This document shows, piece after piece, positions 1 to 7,306 of a stretch of 64,000 nucleotides of DNA. The translations under genes were made by a program, and so were the position numbers. A model generated the notes under the pieces. The model saw only the letters and a list, made by a program, of their open reading frames with translations, had not been told where the DNA came from and searched no databases. How positions within the stretch are numbered: the first letter of the stretch is position 1; each line of letters starts with the position of its first letter. The DNA is from an uncultured Lachnospiraceae bacterium. GTDB taxonomy: Bacteria; Bacillota; Clostridia; Lachnospirales; Lachnospiraceae. The stretch lies in contig CAKRJP010000001.1 of the NCBI GenBank assembly GCA_934351835.1, forward strand, positions 237,422 to 301,421, given 5' to 3'.

Positions 1-264
1 GGTGTCAAACATTTGAAAGAACTTACAAAAGCGCAGAAAGAGGGATATGCTTGCTCGATTGCATTTGTGATCCAGATGGAAGGAATTACAGAAGTGAGAC
101 CGAATATAAATACTCATCCGGCGTTCGGAGAGGCTTTAACGGAAGCGAAACTGGCTGGTGTCGATATCCTTTTTCTGCCATGTAAAGTCGGAAAGGATAC
201 ATTGGATATCGGGCTTTTTCAGGAGCCGGTGAACACAGAAGGATTAGACTATATCCGGAAATAA
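1..264 (+). CDS. sfsA: SfsA-family protein, C-terminal part (cut by window edge)
   Basis: The reading frame is open from base 1 (GVKHLKELTK...) and stops at 262-264, so only the last 87 codons are present. The segment shows the end of the SfsA fold: the HLKEL helix, the hydrophobic strand AFVIQMEGI, the NTHPAFGEAL block and the LFLPCKV strand near the end. SfsA (sugar fermentation stimulation protein) binds DNA in E. coli; its enzymatic role is unsettled. The true start lies outside the window. A promoter for the next gene begins six bases after this stop. Confidence 0.85.
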   Translation, partial: GVKHLKELTKAQKEGYACSIAFVIQMEGITEVRPNINTHPAFGEALTEAKLAGVDILFLPCKVGKDTLDIGLFQEPVNTEGLDYIRK

Positions 265-269
265 AGTTA

Positions 270-301
270 TTGACAAAATAATTTCGGGGGGGGGGTAAAA
301 T
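270..301 (+). promoter_or_regulatory. Promoter with G10 tract in the spacer
   Basis: TTGACA at 270-275 is followed by TAAAAT at 296-301. The 20 bp between them end in ten consecutive G residues (286-295). A 20 bp spacer is longer than the usual 17, and three fewer G would restore 17. The ribosome site AAGGAGGG lies at 325-332 and the ATG at 339. A second possible -10, TATACA at 301-306, would make the spacer 25. The promoter call is by eye; the G run is certain. Confidence 0.6.
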
Positions 302-338
302 ATACATATAAAAAAGATCAGAACAAGGAGGGTTTGCA

Positions 339-638
339 ATGGGAAAATCAATGAATTCAAAAGTTATTTTGGTAGATAGTATTTTAAATGTTGGTTTGTT
401 GGCGGCGTGTATAAAAGTTAATTTGCATAATGCTCTGGCGGAGCCTGGAAAGATCATGGTACTAATGATTTATGGCTGTATTTTGGGACTCTTTGTTGTA
501 GCGGATCTTATGTATTGGGTTTTCCGGTGGCAGAAGAAACAAGGGTCTATTGTGAATGAAATTGCAAGATACTCCGTTTATATCAAAGGAGCTGCGGTTG
601 TCCTTATGGGGTTGATCGCTGTTGGGTTACATATGTAA
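339..638 (+). CDS. Small hypothetical membrane protein
   Basis: This is a 99-residue protein with a strong ribosome site (AAGGAGGG, 325-332, seven bases before ATG). I see three hydrophobic segments: roughly residues 8-25 (weak), 37-61 (GKIMVLMIYGCILGLFVVADLMYWVF) split in two calls below the usual length, and 79-98 near the C-terminus. Basic residues (RWQKKQ) follow the middle segment, consistent with a cytoplasmic loop. No catalytic motif or family was recognised. It is a single-gene unit: a terminator follows at 679-722. Its promoter carries a homopolymeric G tract, so expression may vary between cells. Confidence 0.65.
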   Translation: MGKSMNSKVILVDSILNVGLLAACIKVNLHNALAEPGKIMVLMIYGCILGLFVVADLMYWVFRWQKKQGSIVNEIARYSVYIKGAAVVLMGLIAVGLHM

Positions 639-678
639 TGTAAGTATTAGACATAATTAAAAAATGAGATATATAATA

Positions 679-722
679 AATGTGCAAGATATTTGAGAGA
701 GTATCCTGCACATTATTTTTTT
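679..722 (+). terminator. Intrinsic terminator after small membrane protein
   Basis: AATGTGCAAGATA pairs with TATCCTGCACATT across a short loop and is followed by seven T within ATTTTTTT. It closes the transcript of the small membrane protein gene. Confidence 0.75.
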
Positions 723-880
723 GCAAGTGGAGTGACAAAGAAAGGATGTTAAAGTGGATGCATCTTTTCTACCGCCTTTCTGTGTGGTATTATCAGAATA
801 TGCCCCTCGGGTAATCTGGCGGCAGGGGAAAATTGTGATATTGTAAAATTTATAAAACGTAAAAAGGAGATAGGGCGTAT

Positions 881-1291
881 ATGAGTACAAAGGTAGAACA
901 CGCATTAGAATTGCATAAAAAAGGATGTAACTGTGCACAGGCGGTTGCCTGTACATTTTGTGAGGAGTTTGGAATTGATGAGAAAGAAATGTTCCGTATC
1001 GCAGAAGGTTTCGGACTTGGCATGGGAATTATGGAGATGTGTGGTGCACTTTCCGGGATGTCGATGATCATTGGCCTTGATAACAGCAAGGGAAGCCCGG
1101 AAGAGGGTTCTGGAACAAAAGGTGATACTTATAAAAAAATCAGAGAATATGTGGCAAAGTTTAAAGAAAAGAACGGATCTTATATCTGCCGCGAGTTAAA
1201 AGGCGTTGAGACCGGCAAGGTATTATGTAGCTGCCAGCAGTGTATCGCGGATGCGGTGGAACTGACGGAAGAATATCTGAAGAACAGATAA
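881..1291 (+). CDS. C_GCAxxG_C_C family protein
   Basis: This 136-residue protein has the cysteine layout of the C_GCAxxG_C_C family: GCNCAQAV near residues 16-23, the signature MCGALSGM near residue 64, and CSCQQC near residue 111. The family is common in strict anaerobes and is presumed to be redox-active or metal-binding, often encoded near electron-transfer genes. The start follows AAAAAGGAGATAG. The signature reads CGALSG rather than GCAAAG, a tolerated variant. The 158 bp between the preceding terminator and this gene hold only weak inverted repeats. Function is not established for the family. Confidence 0.75.
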   Translation: MSTKVEHALELHKKGCNCAQAVACTFCEEFGIDEKEMFRIAEGFGLGMGIMEMCGALSGMSMIIGLDNSKGSPEEGSGTKGDTYKKIREYVAKFKEKNGSYICRELKGVETGKVLCSCQQCIADAVELTEEYLKNR

Positions 1292-1327
1292 GATTGGAGA
1301 ACAAATAAGATTGGAGAACAGACGGAG

Positions 1328-2281
1328 ATGGATTTGAAAAAAATAGTCATTGCAGGTGCGGGAACGATGGGGTCTTCCATGGCACAGATTTACGCAAAAT
1401 ATTTTGACGATGTGGTTTTATACAATCATCGGGAAGAGACTTTGAATAAAGCAAAAAAGAGTATTGAGGAAAATGTAGAGACACTTGCAAATACAGGGAA
1501 TATGTCGAAAGAAAATGCAGAGCAGTTGTTAAATGCATTGTCTTATACAACGTCTATGGACTGTTTTGCAGATTGTGATTTTATTGCGGAGAATCTTTCT
1601 GAAAATGTTGAAATCAAGGAGAAATTCTATAGAGAGTTGTCGGAAATCGTCGATGACCGCACGATTATTACGACGAACACATCCGGAATGTCTATCAATC
1701 TTCTGTCTGGATTTGTGAAAAATCCGGACAGATTCATAGGAATGCACTGGTTCAATCCGCCACATTTAGTGCCATTGATTGAGATTATAAAAGGGGATCA
1801 GACGAGTTCTGCGGTTGCACAGGCAATCTATGATCTCAGTTTGAAAATCGAGAAAAAACCGGTGATCGTCAATCAGGATGTGCCGGGATTTGTGGCAAAC
1901 CGTCTGCAATTTGCGGTGATCCGGGAGGCACTGGATCTGGTAGAAAGAGGTGTTGTCAGTGAAAAAGGAATCGACGATGTGATGAAATATGGACTTGGAT
2001 TTCGGTATGCATGTCTGGGACCTTTAGAAGTATCTGATTTTGGCGGACTGGATACATTTTACCATATCAGCAGTTATCTGATGAAAGATCTGTGCGACTC
2101 TAAAGAAGTGCCGAAACTTTTAAAAGAGCATTTCGAGGCCGGAGAATATGGTGTAAAAAGCGAAAAAGGTTTCTACGAATATAAAGATGGACGGGCAAAA
2201 GAGGCAACAGAAGAGCGAGACGAAAAATTCCTGAAAGTTTATCATGCATTATATGAAGAAGAGAAGGACAGGAGATTCTAA
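1328..2281 (+). CDS. 3-hydroxyacyl-CoA dehydrogenase family protein
   Basis: This 317-residue protein begins with a Rossmann motif (VIAGAGTMGSSMA) for NAD(P) binding, followed by an ENLSENVEIK block and NTSGMSI. The segment MHWFNPPHLVPLIEI carries the catalytic His and matches the family consensus HFFNPxxxMxLVE. The C-terminal helical domain starts near residue 190 (VPGFVANRLQFAVIREAL). Family members oxidise 3-hydroxyacyl-CoA, usually 3-hydroxybutyryl-CoA. It is longer than typical Hbd (about 280 residues) and has no thiolase or crotonase beside it, so a different hydroxy-acid substrate is possible. The alpha/beta hydrolase-like gene follows 43 bp downstream and may share its transcript. Confidence 0.8.
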   Translation: MDLKKIVIAGAGTMGSSMAQIYAKYFDDVVLYNHREETLNKAKKSIEENVETLANTGNMSKENAEQLLNALSYTTSMDCFADCDFIAENLSENVEIKEKFYRELSEIVDDRTIITTNTSGMSINLLSGFVKNPDRFIGMHWFNPPHLVPLIEIIKGDQTSSAVAQAIYDLSLKIEKKPVIVNQDVPGFVANRLQFAVIREALDLVERGVVSEKGIDDVMKYGLGFRYACLGPLEVSDFGGLDTFYHISSYLMKDLCDSKEVPKLLKEHFEAGEYGVKSEKGFYEYKDGRAKEATEERDEKFLKVYHALYEEEKDRRF

Positions 2282-2324
2282 TCTGTTGAATTGGTAATAG
2301 AAAATGAAGAGGAGCATATAGTGA

Positions 2325-2873
2325 ATGAAAATTGCAGTTTTTTTTCCGGGGATAGGTTATCATTGCGATAAACCACTTTTGTACTATGCACGAAAATTAG
2401 CACAGGAATGTGGATATGAAAAAATTATTCTGCTCGATTATAGCTATGAAGGTGGAAATATCCGGGGGAATGAAGAAAAAATGCAACAGGCATTTGAACG
2501 TCTGTATGAGCAGGCTGAGAGAAAGTTGAAGGAGATCGATTTTTCCGCATATAACGATATTTTATTTGTATCTAAAAGTGTAGGTACAATCATCGCATCT
2601 GCTTATGCCGAAAAATACCAAATTGATTGTAAGCAGGTGTTGTACACACCGTTGGAGCAGACATATAGATTCCCGCATAAGGATGCAATTGCATTTATCG
2701 GAACCAGAGATCCCTGGAGCGATGGAGAGAAAGTCTGTAGATTGTCAGAAGAACAGAAGGTGTCAATGCATGTCTATGAAGGAAGCAATCATTCTCTTGA
2801 GACGGAGGATACACGGCAGAATATAAAAATCCTTCAGGATGTTATGAGAATAACGATGAAATATATAAAATAA
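2325..2873 (+). CDS. Alpha/beta hydrolase-like protein
   Basis: This 182-residue protein has a nucleophile-elbow-like SKSVGT near residue 88, an acidic residue in GTRDPWSD near residue 127 and a histidine in GSNHSLE near residue 153. The order Ser-Asp-His and their spacing fit a small single-domain alpha/beta hydrolase, although the elbow departs from GxSxG. The start ATG follows GAGGAG at 2308-2313. The gene sits close behind the 3-hydroxyacyl-CoA dehydrogenase, so an esterase or thioesterase role in the same pathway can be guessed. The substrate is unknown. Confidence 0.6.
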   Translation: MKIAVFFPGIGYHCDKPLLYYARKLAQECGYEKIILLDYSYEGGNIRGNEEKMQQAFERLYEQAERKLKEIDFSAYNDILFVSKSVGTIIASAYAEKYQIDCKQVLYTPLEQTYRFPHKDAIAFIGTRDPWSDGEKVCRLSEEQKVSMHVYEGSNHSLETEDTRQNIKILQDVMRITMKYIK

Positions 2874-2973
2874 GGGGATGCTATAAAATGATATAGTACA
2901 ACTTTATGAGATTTCAATTGAGCATCTGACAGGAAAACAGGTGCAGGAAAAATAACAGAGGTGAAAGAATTTC

Positions 2974-3879
2974 ATGACATTACAGCAATTAACATATCTG
3001 GTGACAGTGGCAGAATGTGGGAATATCACGGAGGCCGCAGAACGCTTATTTATCTCGCAGCCGAGTCTGAGTGCGGCAATTCACAATCTGGAAAAAGAGA
3101 TGGGTGTTACAGCATTTTCCAGATCTAATAAGGGAGTGACTGTGACCAGAGAGGGCGAAGAACTTTTATCTTTTGCAAGAATGCTTTTAGAGCAGGCAGA
3201 TATCATGAAAGATCATTTTGGGACGGGAGAAAACAGGACTCCAAAGTTTTCAGTATCCTGTCAACACTATTCTTTTGCAGTAAATGCGTTTGTAGATCTG
3301 GTGGAACAATATAACGCAGACCGGTATAGTTTTGTCCTGCGGGAGACGCAGACCGGAGAGATTATAGATGATGTTTCAGAAGGAAAAAGTGAGTTGGGAA
3401 TTATCTATCTGTCGGAGCATAATGAGGATGTTCTTGGGAAGATGTTGAAGAACAACCAGTTGGTTTTTGAAGAATTATTTATTGCAAAGCCACATGTATT
3501 TATCAGCAACAAACATCCGCTGGCAGGGCGGGAGTTGATTACGCTAGAAGATTTGAAACCATATCCGTACCTGACATTTGAGCAGGGCGAGCGAAATTCG
3601 TTCTATTTTTCAGAGGAATTTTTAAGTACATTAGATATGCCGAAAAATATCCAGGTCAGGGACAGAGCAACATTGTTTAATCTGGTGATCGGATTAAATG
3701 GATTTACGGTCAGTTCCGGAGTGATCGACCAGGAATTAAATGGTCCTGGAATTATTGCGAGACCTTTGGATATGGAGTGTACGATGAGGATTGGATGGAT
3801 CCGAAAGAAAAATACAATACTCAGCAGGTACGCATCTTCTTATCTGGAAGGACTGAAAAACCATATGTCCATAGGATAA
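2974..3879 (+). CDS. LysR family transcriptional regulator
   Basis: This 301-residue protein has the LysR N-terminal winged helix-turn-helix (LQQLTYLVTVAECGNITEA ... LFISQPSLSAAIHNLE) in residues 3-60, then a linker helix and a periplasmic-binding-protein-like effector domain from about residue 90. Start ATG follows AGAGGTGAAAG. The next gene downstream on the same strand is a methionine-synthase-like methyltransferase. LysR proteins such as MetR and CysR commonly control sulfur amino acid genes, so that gene is the likely target. Unlike most LysR genes it is not divergent from its neighbour. No effector can be read from the sequence. Confidence 0.88.
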   Translation: MTLQQLTYLVTVAECGNITEAAERLFISQPSLSAAIHNLEKEMGVTAFSRSNKGVTVTREGEELLSFARMLLEQADIMKDHFGTGENRTPKFSVSCQHYSFAVNAFVDLVEQYNADRYSFVLRETQTGEIIDDVSEGKSELGIIYLSEHNEDVLGKMLKNNQLVFEELFIAKPHVFISNKHPLAGRELITLEDLKPYPYLTFEQGERNSFYFSEEFLSTLDMPKNIQVRDRATLFNLVIGLNGFTVSSGVIDQELNGPGIIARPLDMECTMRIGWIRKKNTILSRYASSYLEGLKNHMSIG

Positions 3880-3985
3880 AACTATGGGGAAACAAAAGAA
3901 TTAAGTATTTTTCAATAAGTCAAATTACTGCTAGACTATCCTCAGATAAGCGAAAATAACTTTGAAAATGGAGGACAGACAGTAT

Positions 3986-5107
3986 ATGAGTAATTTACAG
4001 ACACCGTTTAGATATGATTTTGTGGGAAGTTTTTTAAGACCGGAAAGATTAAAAGAAGCAAGAAAGCAATATGAAGAGGGAACCATCAGCAGATTGGATC
4101 TGACAGCGGTTGAAGATGAATGCATCCGCGAACTGGTTGGAAAAATTAAAGAATTAGGATATCACGTAATTACAGACGGAGAATTCCGAAGATCTACCTG
4201 GCATCTTGATTTTATGTGGGGATTTGAAGGAATCGAGCACAAAAAGACAGTAGAAGGAAACACTACATTTGATGCAGAGGCAGCCATGATCGATGATACT
4301 TACATGGTAGGCAAGATTTCTGTAAAGAAACATCCGTTTGTAGAGCATTTTAAATTTGTAAAAGCTCTGGAGGATGAGAATACCGTTGCAAAGCAGACCA
4401 TTCCTTCACCGGGACAGTTCTATGCATATTTCACCGGAGCAGATCTTTTACATACAACATTAGATATTTATGGATCAGAAGAAGCATTCGCAAAGGATGT
4501 TGTCAGGGCTTACAGCGAATTTGTTCAGGAAATTTATGCAGCAGGATGTAGAAATTTACAGTTTGATGATTGTGTATGGGGCGGTATGGTAGATGCCAGG
4601 ATGGCAGTGGCACTGACCGGAAGACGTGGAGAAGAACTGGAAAATTATAAGAAACTCCTGTTGGAACTTAATAATCAGGTGGTTGCACAGGCACCGGAAG
4701 ATTTGGCCATTCATACACATGTGTGCAGAGGAAACTATCATTCTACATTCTTCAGTTCAGGTGCATACGATTCTGTAGCAGATCTGTTGTTCGGCGAGGA
4801 ACATGTAAATGCATATTATCTGGAATATGATGATGAAAGATCTGGTGGATTTGCACCACTTGCGAAAGTATCCGGAGATAAGAAGGTAGTTCTTGGACTG
4901 GTGACGACAAAGACACCGAAACTTGAGGACAAAGAGAAAGTAATCGCAAGAATCCATGAGGCGGCAAAATATGTTCCGTTAGATCGTCTGTATCTGAGTC
5001 CACAGTGCGGTTTTGCGTCTTGTGAGATTGGTAATAAACTGACAGAAGAAGAACAGTGGGCAAAATTAAAATTAGTAAAAGAAATCGCCGAAGAAGTTTG
5101 GGGATAA
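3986..5107 (+). CDS. Short MetE-like (cobalamin-independent) methyltransferase
   Basis: This 373-residue protein matches only the C-terminal catalytic barrel of cobalamin-independent methionine synthase (YxjG/YxjH-like class). It opens with RYDFVGSFLRPERL, and VITDGEFRRSTWHLDF follows. Candidate zinc ligands are the His and Cys in HTHVCRGNYHS (about residue 230) and the Cys in LSPQCGFAS (about residue 338). It lacks the N-terminal folate-binding half of MetE, so the methyl donor may not be polyglutamyl methyl-THF. I chose ATG 3986, which follows GGAGG at 3970-3974, over an upstream TTG. No SAM riboswitch or T-box was recognised in the 106 bp upstream. Confidence 0.8.
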   Translation: MSNLQTPFRYDFVGSFLRPERLKEARKQYEEGTISRLDLTAVEDECIRELVGKIKELGYHVITDGEFRRSTWHLDFMWGFEGIEHKKTVEGNTTFDAEAAMIDDTYMVGKISVKKHPFVEHFKFVKALEDENTVAKQTIPSPGQFYAYFTGADLLHTTLDIYGSEEAFAKDVVRAYSEFVQEIYAAGCRNLQFDDCVWGGMVDARMAVALTGRRGEELENYKKLLLELNNQVVAQAPEDLAIHTHVCRGNYHSTFFSSGAYDSVADLLFGEEHVNAYYLEYDDERSGGFAPLAKVSGDKKVVLGLVTTKTPKLEDKEKVIARIHEAAKYVPLDRLYLSPQCGFASCEIGNKLTEEEQWAKLKLVKEIAEEVWG

Positions 5108-5142
5108 TTTTCCCGAATAGAATTTCTTAATAAGTAAAAATG

Positions 5143-5190
5143 GCCAGTGTAAGTTCGAATTTTCAGGACTTGCACTGGCTTTCATAGTTT
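5143..5190 (+). terminator. Intrinsic terminator
   Basis: The arms GCCAGTGTAAGTTC (5143-5156) and GGACTTGCACTGGC (5166-5179) pair with a few G-T wobbles. Only a short T stretch follows (TTTCATAGTTT), so efficiency is uncertain. Confidence 0.6.
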
Positions 5191-5254
5191 ACAGAAAATA
5201 GGGCAGATGCTAGAATAATAAAAACAATGTGAGAAAGACAAGGAGCTATTACCT

Positions 5255-5740
5255 ATGGAGATAAGAACAGCGAACATGGATGATCTGGATGTGATCGCAG
5301 GAGTGGAGGCAGAGTGTTTCCCGGCGGCGGAGGCAGCAACAAAAGAAGAATTTGCAGAAAGAATCCAGTATTACGGAGATCATTTCTGGTTACTATTTGA
5401 TGAGGAGAAACTAGTAGCATTCGTGGATGGATTTGTGACAAATGAGGCAGATCTGACGGATGAGATGTACGCGAAAGCCAGTATGCATGAAGAAGACGGT
5501 GCATGGCAGATGATCTTCGGAGTGAATACGATTCCAGCTTACCGTAAGAGAGGCCTGGCGGGTAAACTGATCGAACAGGCGATTGAGGATGCAAGAAAGC
5601 AGGGACGAAAAGGTCTGGTGCTTACCTGCAAAGAGCATCTGGTGCATTACTATGCAAAATTTGGATTTGAAAATGAAGGTGTTTCAGAAAATTCTACACA
5701 CGGAGATGCAGTTTGGAATCAGATGCGGTTGACATTTTAA
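5255..5740 (+). CDS. GNAT family N-acetyltransferase
   Basis: This 161-residue protein starts with IRTANMDDLDVIAGVE, the usual first strand and helix of the GNAT fold. The acetyl-CoA loop is VNTIPAYRKRGLAGKLIEQA near residues 89-108 (R/Q-x-x-G-x-G/A form), and the late block HLVHYYAKFGFENEGVS corresponds to motif B. Start ATG follows AAGGAG at 5239-5244. The acceptor substrate cannot be read from sequence. It appears to be a single-gene unit between a terminator and the MBL-fold gene. Confidence 0.85.
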   Translation: MEIRTANMDDLDVIAGVEAECFPAAEAATKEEFAERIQYYGDHFWLLFDEEKLVAFVDGFVTNEADLTDEMYAKASMHEEDGAWQMIFGVNTIPAYRKRGLAGKLIEQAIEDARKQGRKGLVLTCKEHLVHYYAKFGFENEGVSENSTHGDAVWNQMRLTF

Positions 5741-5818
5741 TAATATGTGATTTTGCCCCGAAAGCCAGGGGATGAAGTCGCAAATGATCGGTGAATTTTT
5801 AGTATACGGAGGTAGTAC

Positions 5819-6619
5819 ATGGAACTTACAATGCTTGGAACGGGAAATGCACTGGTGACGGAGTGTTTTAATACCTGCTTTGTCTTAAGAGAAGGTGAGG
5901 ATTGTTTCTTGGTGGACGGCGGAGGCGGAAACGGCGTTTTGCATCAGCTTCAATATGCGGGGATTGACTGGAAAAAGATCCGCACAATATTCGTGACACA
6001 TAAACATGTGGACCATATTATGGGGATTGTATGGATACTCCGTCTGATCTGCCAGCGAATCAGTCAGGGAGAATATGACGGGGAAGTCACTCTTTATGGT
6101 CACGATGAGGCACTTTCGTTGGTCCGTGAGATGGCGGAGAAACTTTTACCGGCAAAGGTGACGAAATATGTGGATGATAAATTCCATTTAGTACCTGTTG
6201 TGGACGGGGAGAGTAAAGAAATCCTTGGAAAGAAAGTAACGTTCTTTGATATTCATTCTACGAAAGCAAAGCAGTTTGGATTCTGCATGGAGATGGACGA
6301 TGGAAAGAAACTGACCTGTTGTGGGGATGAACCGTACAATGAGTGTGAGAAAGAATATGTGGAAAACAGCACATGGCTGTTACATGAGGCGTTTTGCCTG
6401 CATTCACAGGCAGATGTTTTTTCACCGTATGAAAAACATCATTCCACAGTGAAAAATGCCTGTGAACTGGCAGAACAAATGCATGTGGAGAATCTGGTAT
6501 TGTATCATACCGAGGATCAGAACATTGCACGGAGAAAAGAACTGTACAGTGCAGAAGGAAAAGAGTATTATACGGGAAATCTTTATATTCCGGATGACCT
6601 GGAGAAAATTCAGTTATAA
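5819..6619 (+). CDS. MBL-fold metallohydrolase (RNase Z-like)
   Basis: This 266-residue protein carries the metallo-beta-lactamase metal motif THKHVDHIMG near residue 60, a second acidic site in CCGDEPYNE, and the late HEAFC and HHSTVKNACELAEQ blocks that resemble tRNase Z. It starts MELTMLGTGNA, like RNase Z, but the long exosite typical of true RNase Z was not recognised. It probably hydrolyses a phosphodiester or similar ester using two metal ions. ATG follows GGAGGT at 5807-5812. A VOC-fold gene follows after 69 bp and may be cotranscribed. Confidence 0.75.
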   Translation: MELTMLGTGNALVTECFNTCFVLREGEDCFLVDGGGGNGVLHQLQYAGIDWKKIRTIFVTHKHVDHIMGIVWILRLICQRISQGEYDGEVTLYGHDEALSLVREMAEKLLPAKVTKYVDDKFHLVPVVDGESKEILGKKVTFFDIHSTKAKQFGFCMEMDDGKKLTCCGDEPYNECEKEYVENSTWLLHEAFCLHSQADVFSPYEKHHSTVKNACELAEQMHVENLVLYHTEDQNIARRKELYSAEGKEYYTGNLYIPDDLEKIQL

Positions 6620-6688
6620 ATTGTCACGAAATATGGTGAGTGGAATAACCTGTAAAAATGGAATTGTTGTAGAAAGAGACGGTGAGTC

Positions 6689-7051
6689 ATGAGACTTAGA
6701 AATGTGTTGATTGTTGTAAAAGATATCGAAAAGTCCATAAAATTTTATCATGATCTGTTTGGACTGGACGTGATTTTGGATAATGACGGAAATGTGATCC
6801 TGACGGAAGGTCTGGTGCTTCAGGATGAAAAAATCTGGAAACAATTCTTAGAAAGCGATGTAATCCGGGAGCATAATTCCTGTGAACTTTATTTTGAGGA
6901 GCCGCAGATTGAGGCATTTGTGGAAAAACTGGAGAAATCCTATCCAGACATTAAATATGTAAATCGGCTGATGACGCACAGTTGGGGGCAGAAAGTCGTT
7001 CGTTTCTACGACCCCGACGGAAATCTGATAGAAGTGGGAACACCGGTATGA
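6689..7051 (+). CDS. VOC (glyoxalase/bleomycin resistance-like) protein
   Basis: This 120-residue single-domain protein has the vicinal-oxygen-chelate pattern: LRNVLIVVKDIEKSIKFYHDLFGLDV at the N-terminus, a central CELYFEE strand, and the terminal VVRFYDPDGNLIEVG, whose Glu is the usual metal ligand. VOC proteins include glyoxalases, dioxygenases and metal-dependent antibiotic-binding proteins. Substrate cannot be assigned. It sits 69 bp downstream of the MBL-fold hydrolase. Confidence 0.8.
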   Translation: MRLRNVLIVVKDIEKSIKFYHDLFGLDVILDNDGNVILTEGLVLQDEKIWKQFLESDVIREHNSCELYFEEPQIEAFVEKLEKSYPDIKYVNRLMTHSWGQKVVRFYDPDGNLIEVGTPV

Positions 7052-7104
7052 GACTATGTTTCATGATGTGATAAAGACAAATTCTTAAATCTGTTCAAGT
7101 AAGA

Positions 7105-7133
7105 TTGACGATAAAATCATTTTATAGTATACT
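7105..7133 (+). promoter_or_regulatory. Strong promoter upstream of hairpin element A and MATE gene
   Basis: TTGACG at 7105-7110 and TATACT at 7128-7133 are separated by 17 bp, a near-ideal vegetative promoter. Transcription would start near 7140 and meet a terminator-like hairpin within about 85 nt, well before the MATE start codon. Confidence 0.7.
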
Positions 7134-7175
7134 TTCCGTGGTTCATCGGAGGGCAATTTGTTCAATGGAAACAAT

Positions 7176-7227
7176 AGCTGGATAAGATGGCAGGTTGAAA
7201 CACCTGCTTCTTGTCCAGCTTTTTTTG
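7176..7227 (+). terminator. Hairpin with T7 tail in the MATE leader (first hairpin of element A)
   Basis: AGCTGGATAAG with GGCAGGT pairs with ACCTGC and CTTGTCCAGCT, and is followed by seven T. It lies between a strong promoter and the MATE gene, so it should release a transcript of about 85 nt unless it is bypassed. No known riboswitch consensus was recognised in the leader. Confidence 0.7.
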
Positions 7228-7272
7228 TTAGTCGACGAGTCAAAGTCAAGGATTGCTTAAGACTTTGGCGTG
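7227..7272 (+). repeat. Intergenic two-hairpin element, copy A (second hairpin)
   Basis: The segment begins GTTAGTCGACGAGTC and ends GACTTTGGCGTG. Its arms CAAAGTC and GACTTTG pair around an inner AAG/CTT stem. It is about 70% identical over 46 bases to 12406-12451. Several differences fall in paired positions and keep pairing. As in copy B, it directly follows another hairpin. Confidence 0.55.
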
Positions 7273-7306
7273 AAATTATAACGAATAAGGAGAGATGAAG
7301 GAAAGT

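Noticed and set aside
722..880. Possible riboswitch in the leader of the C_GCAxxG_C_C gene
   Set aside because: Weak pairing such as CCCC with GGGG near 806-834 is present, but no known riboswitch consensus and no T-rich terminator were found.
2889..2955. Short tail-like peptide (IVQLYEISIEHLTGKQVQEK) before the LysR gene
   Set aside because: It resembles the end of some synthetases but is too short to assign and has no start; kept only as a note.
3880..3985. SAM riboswitch or T-box before the methyltransferase
   Set aside because: The 106 bp are too short and contain none of the conserved riboswitch or T-box elements.
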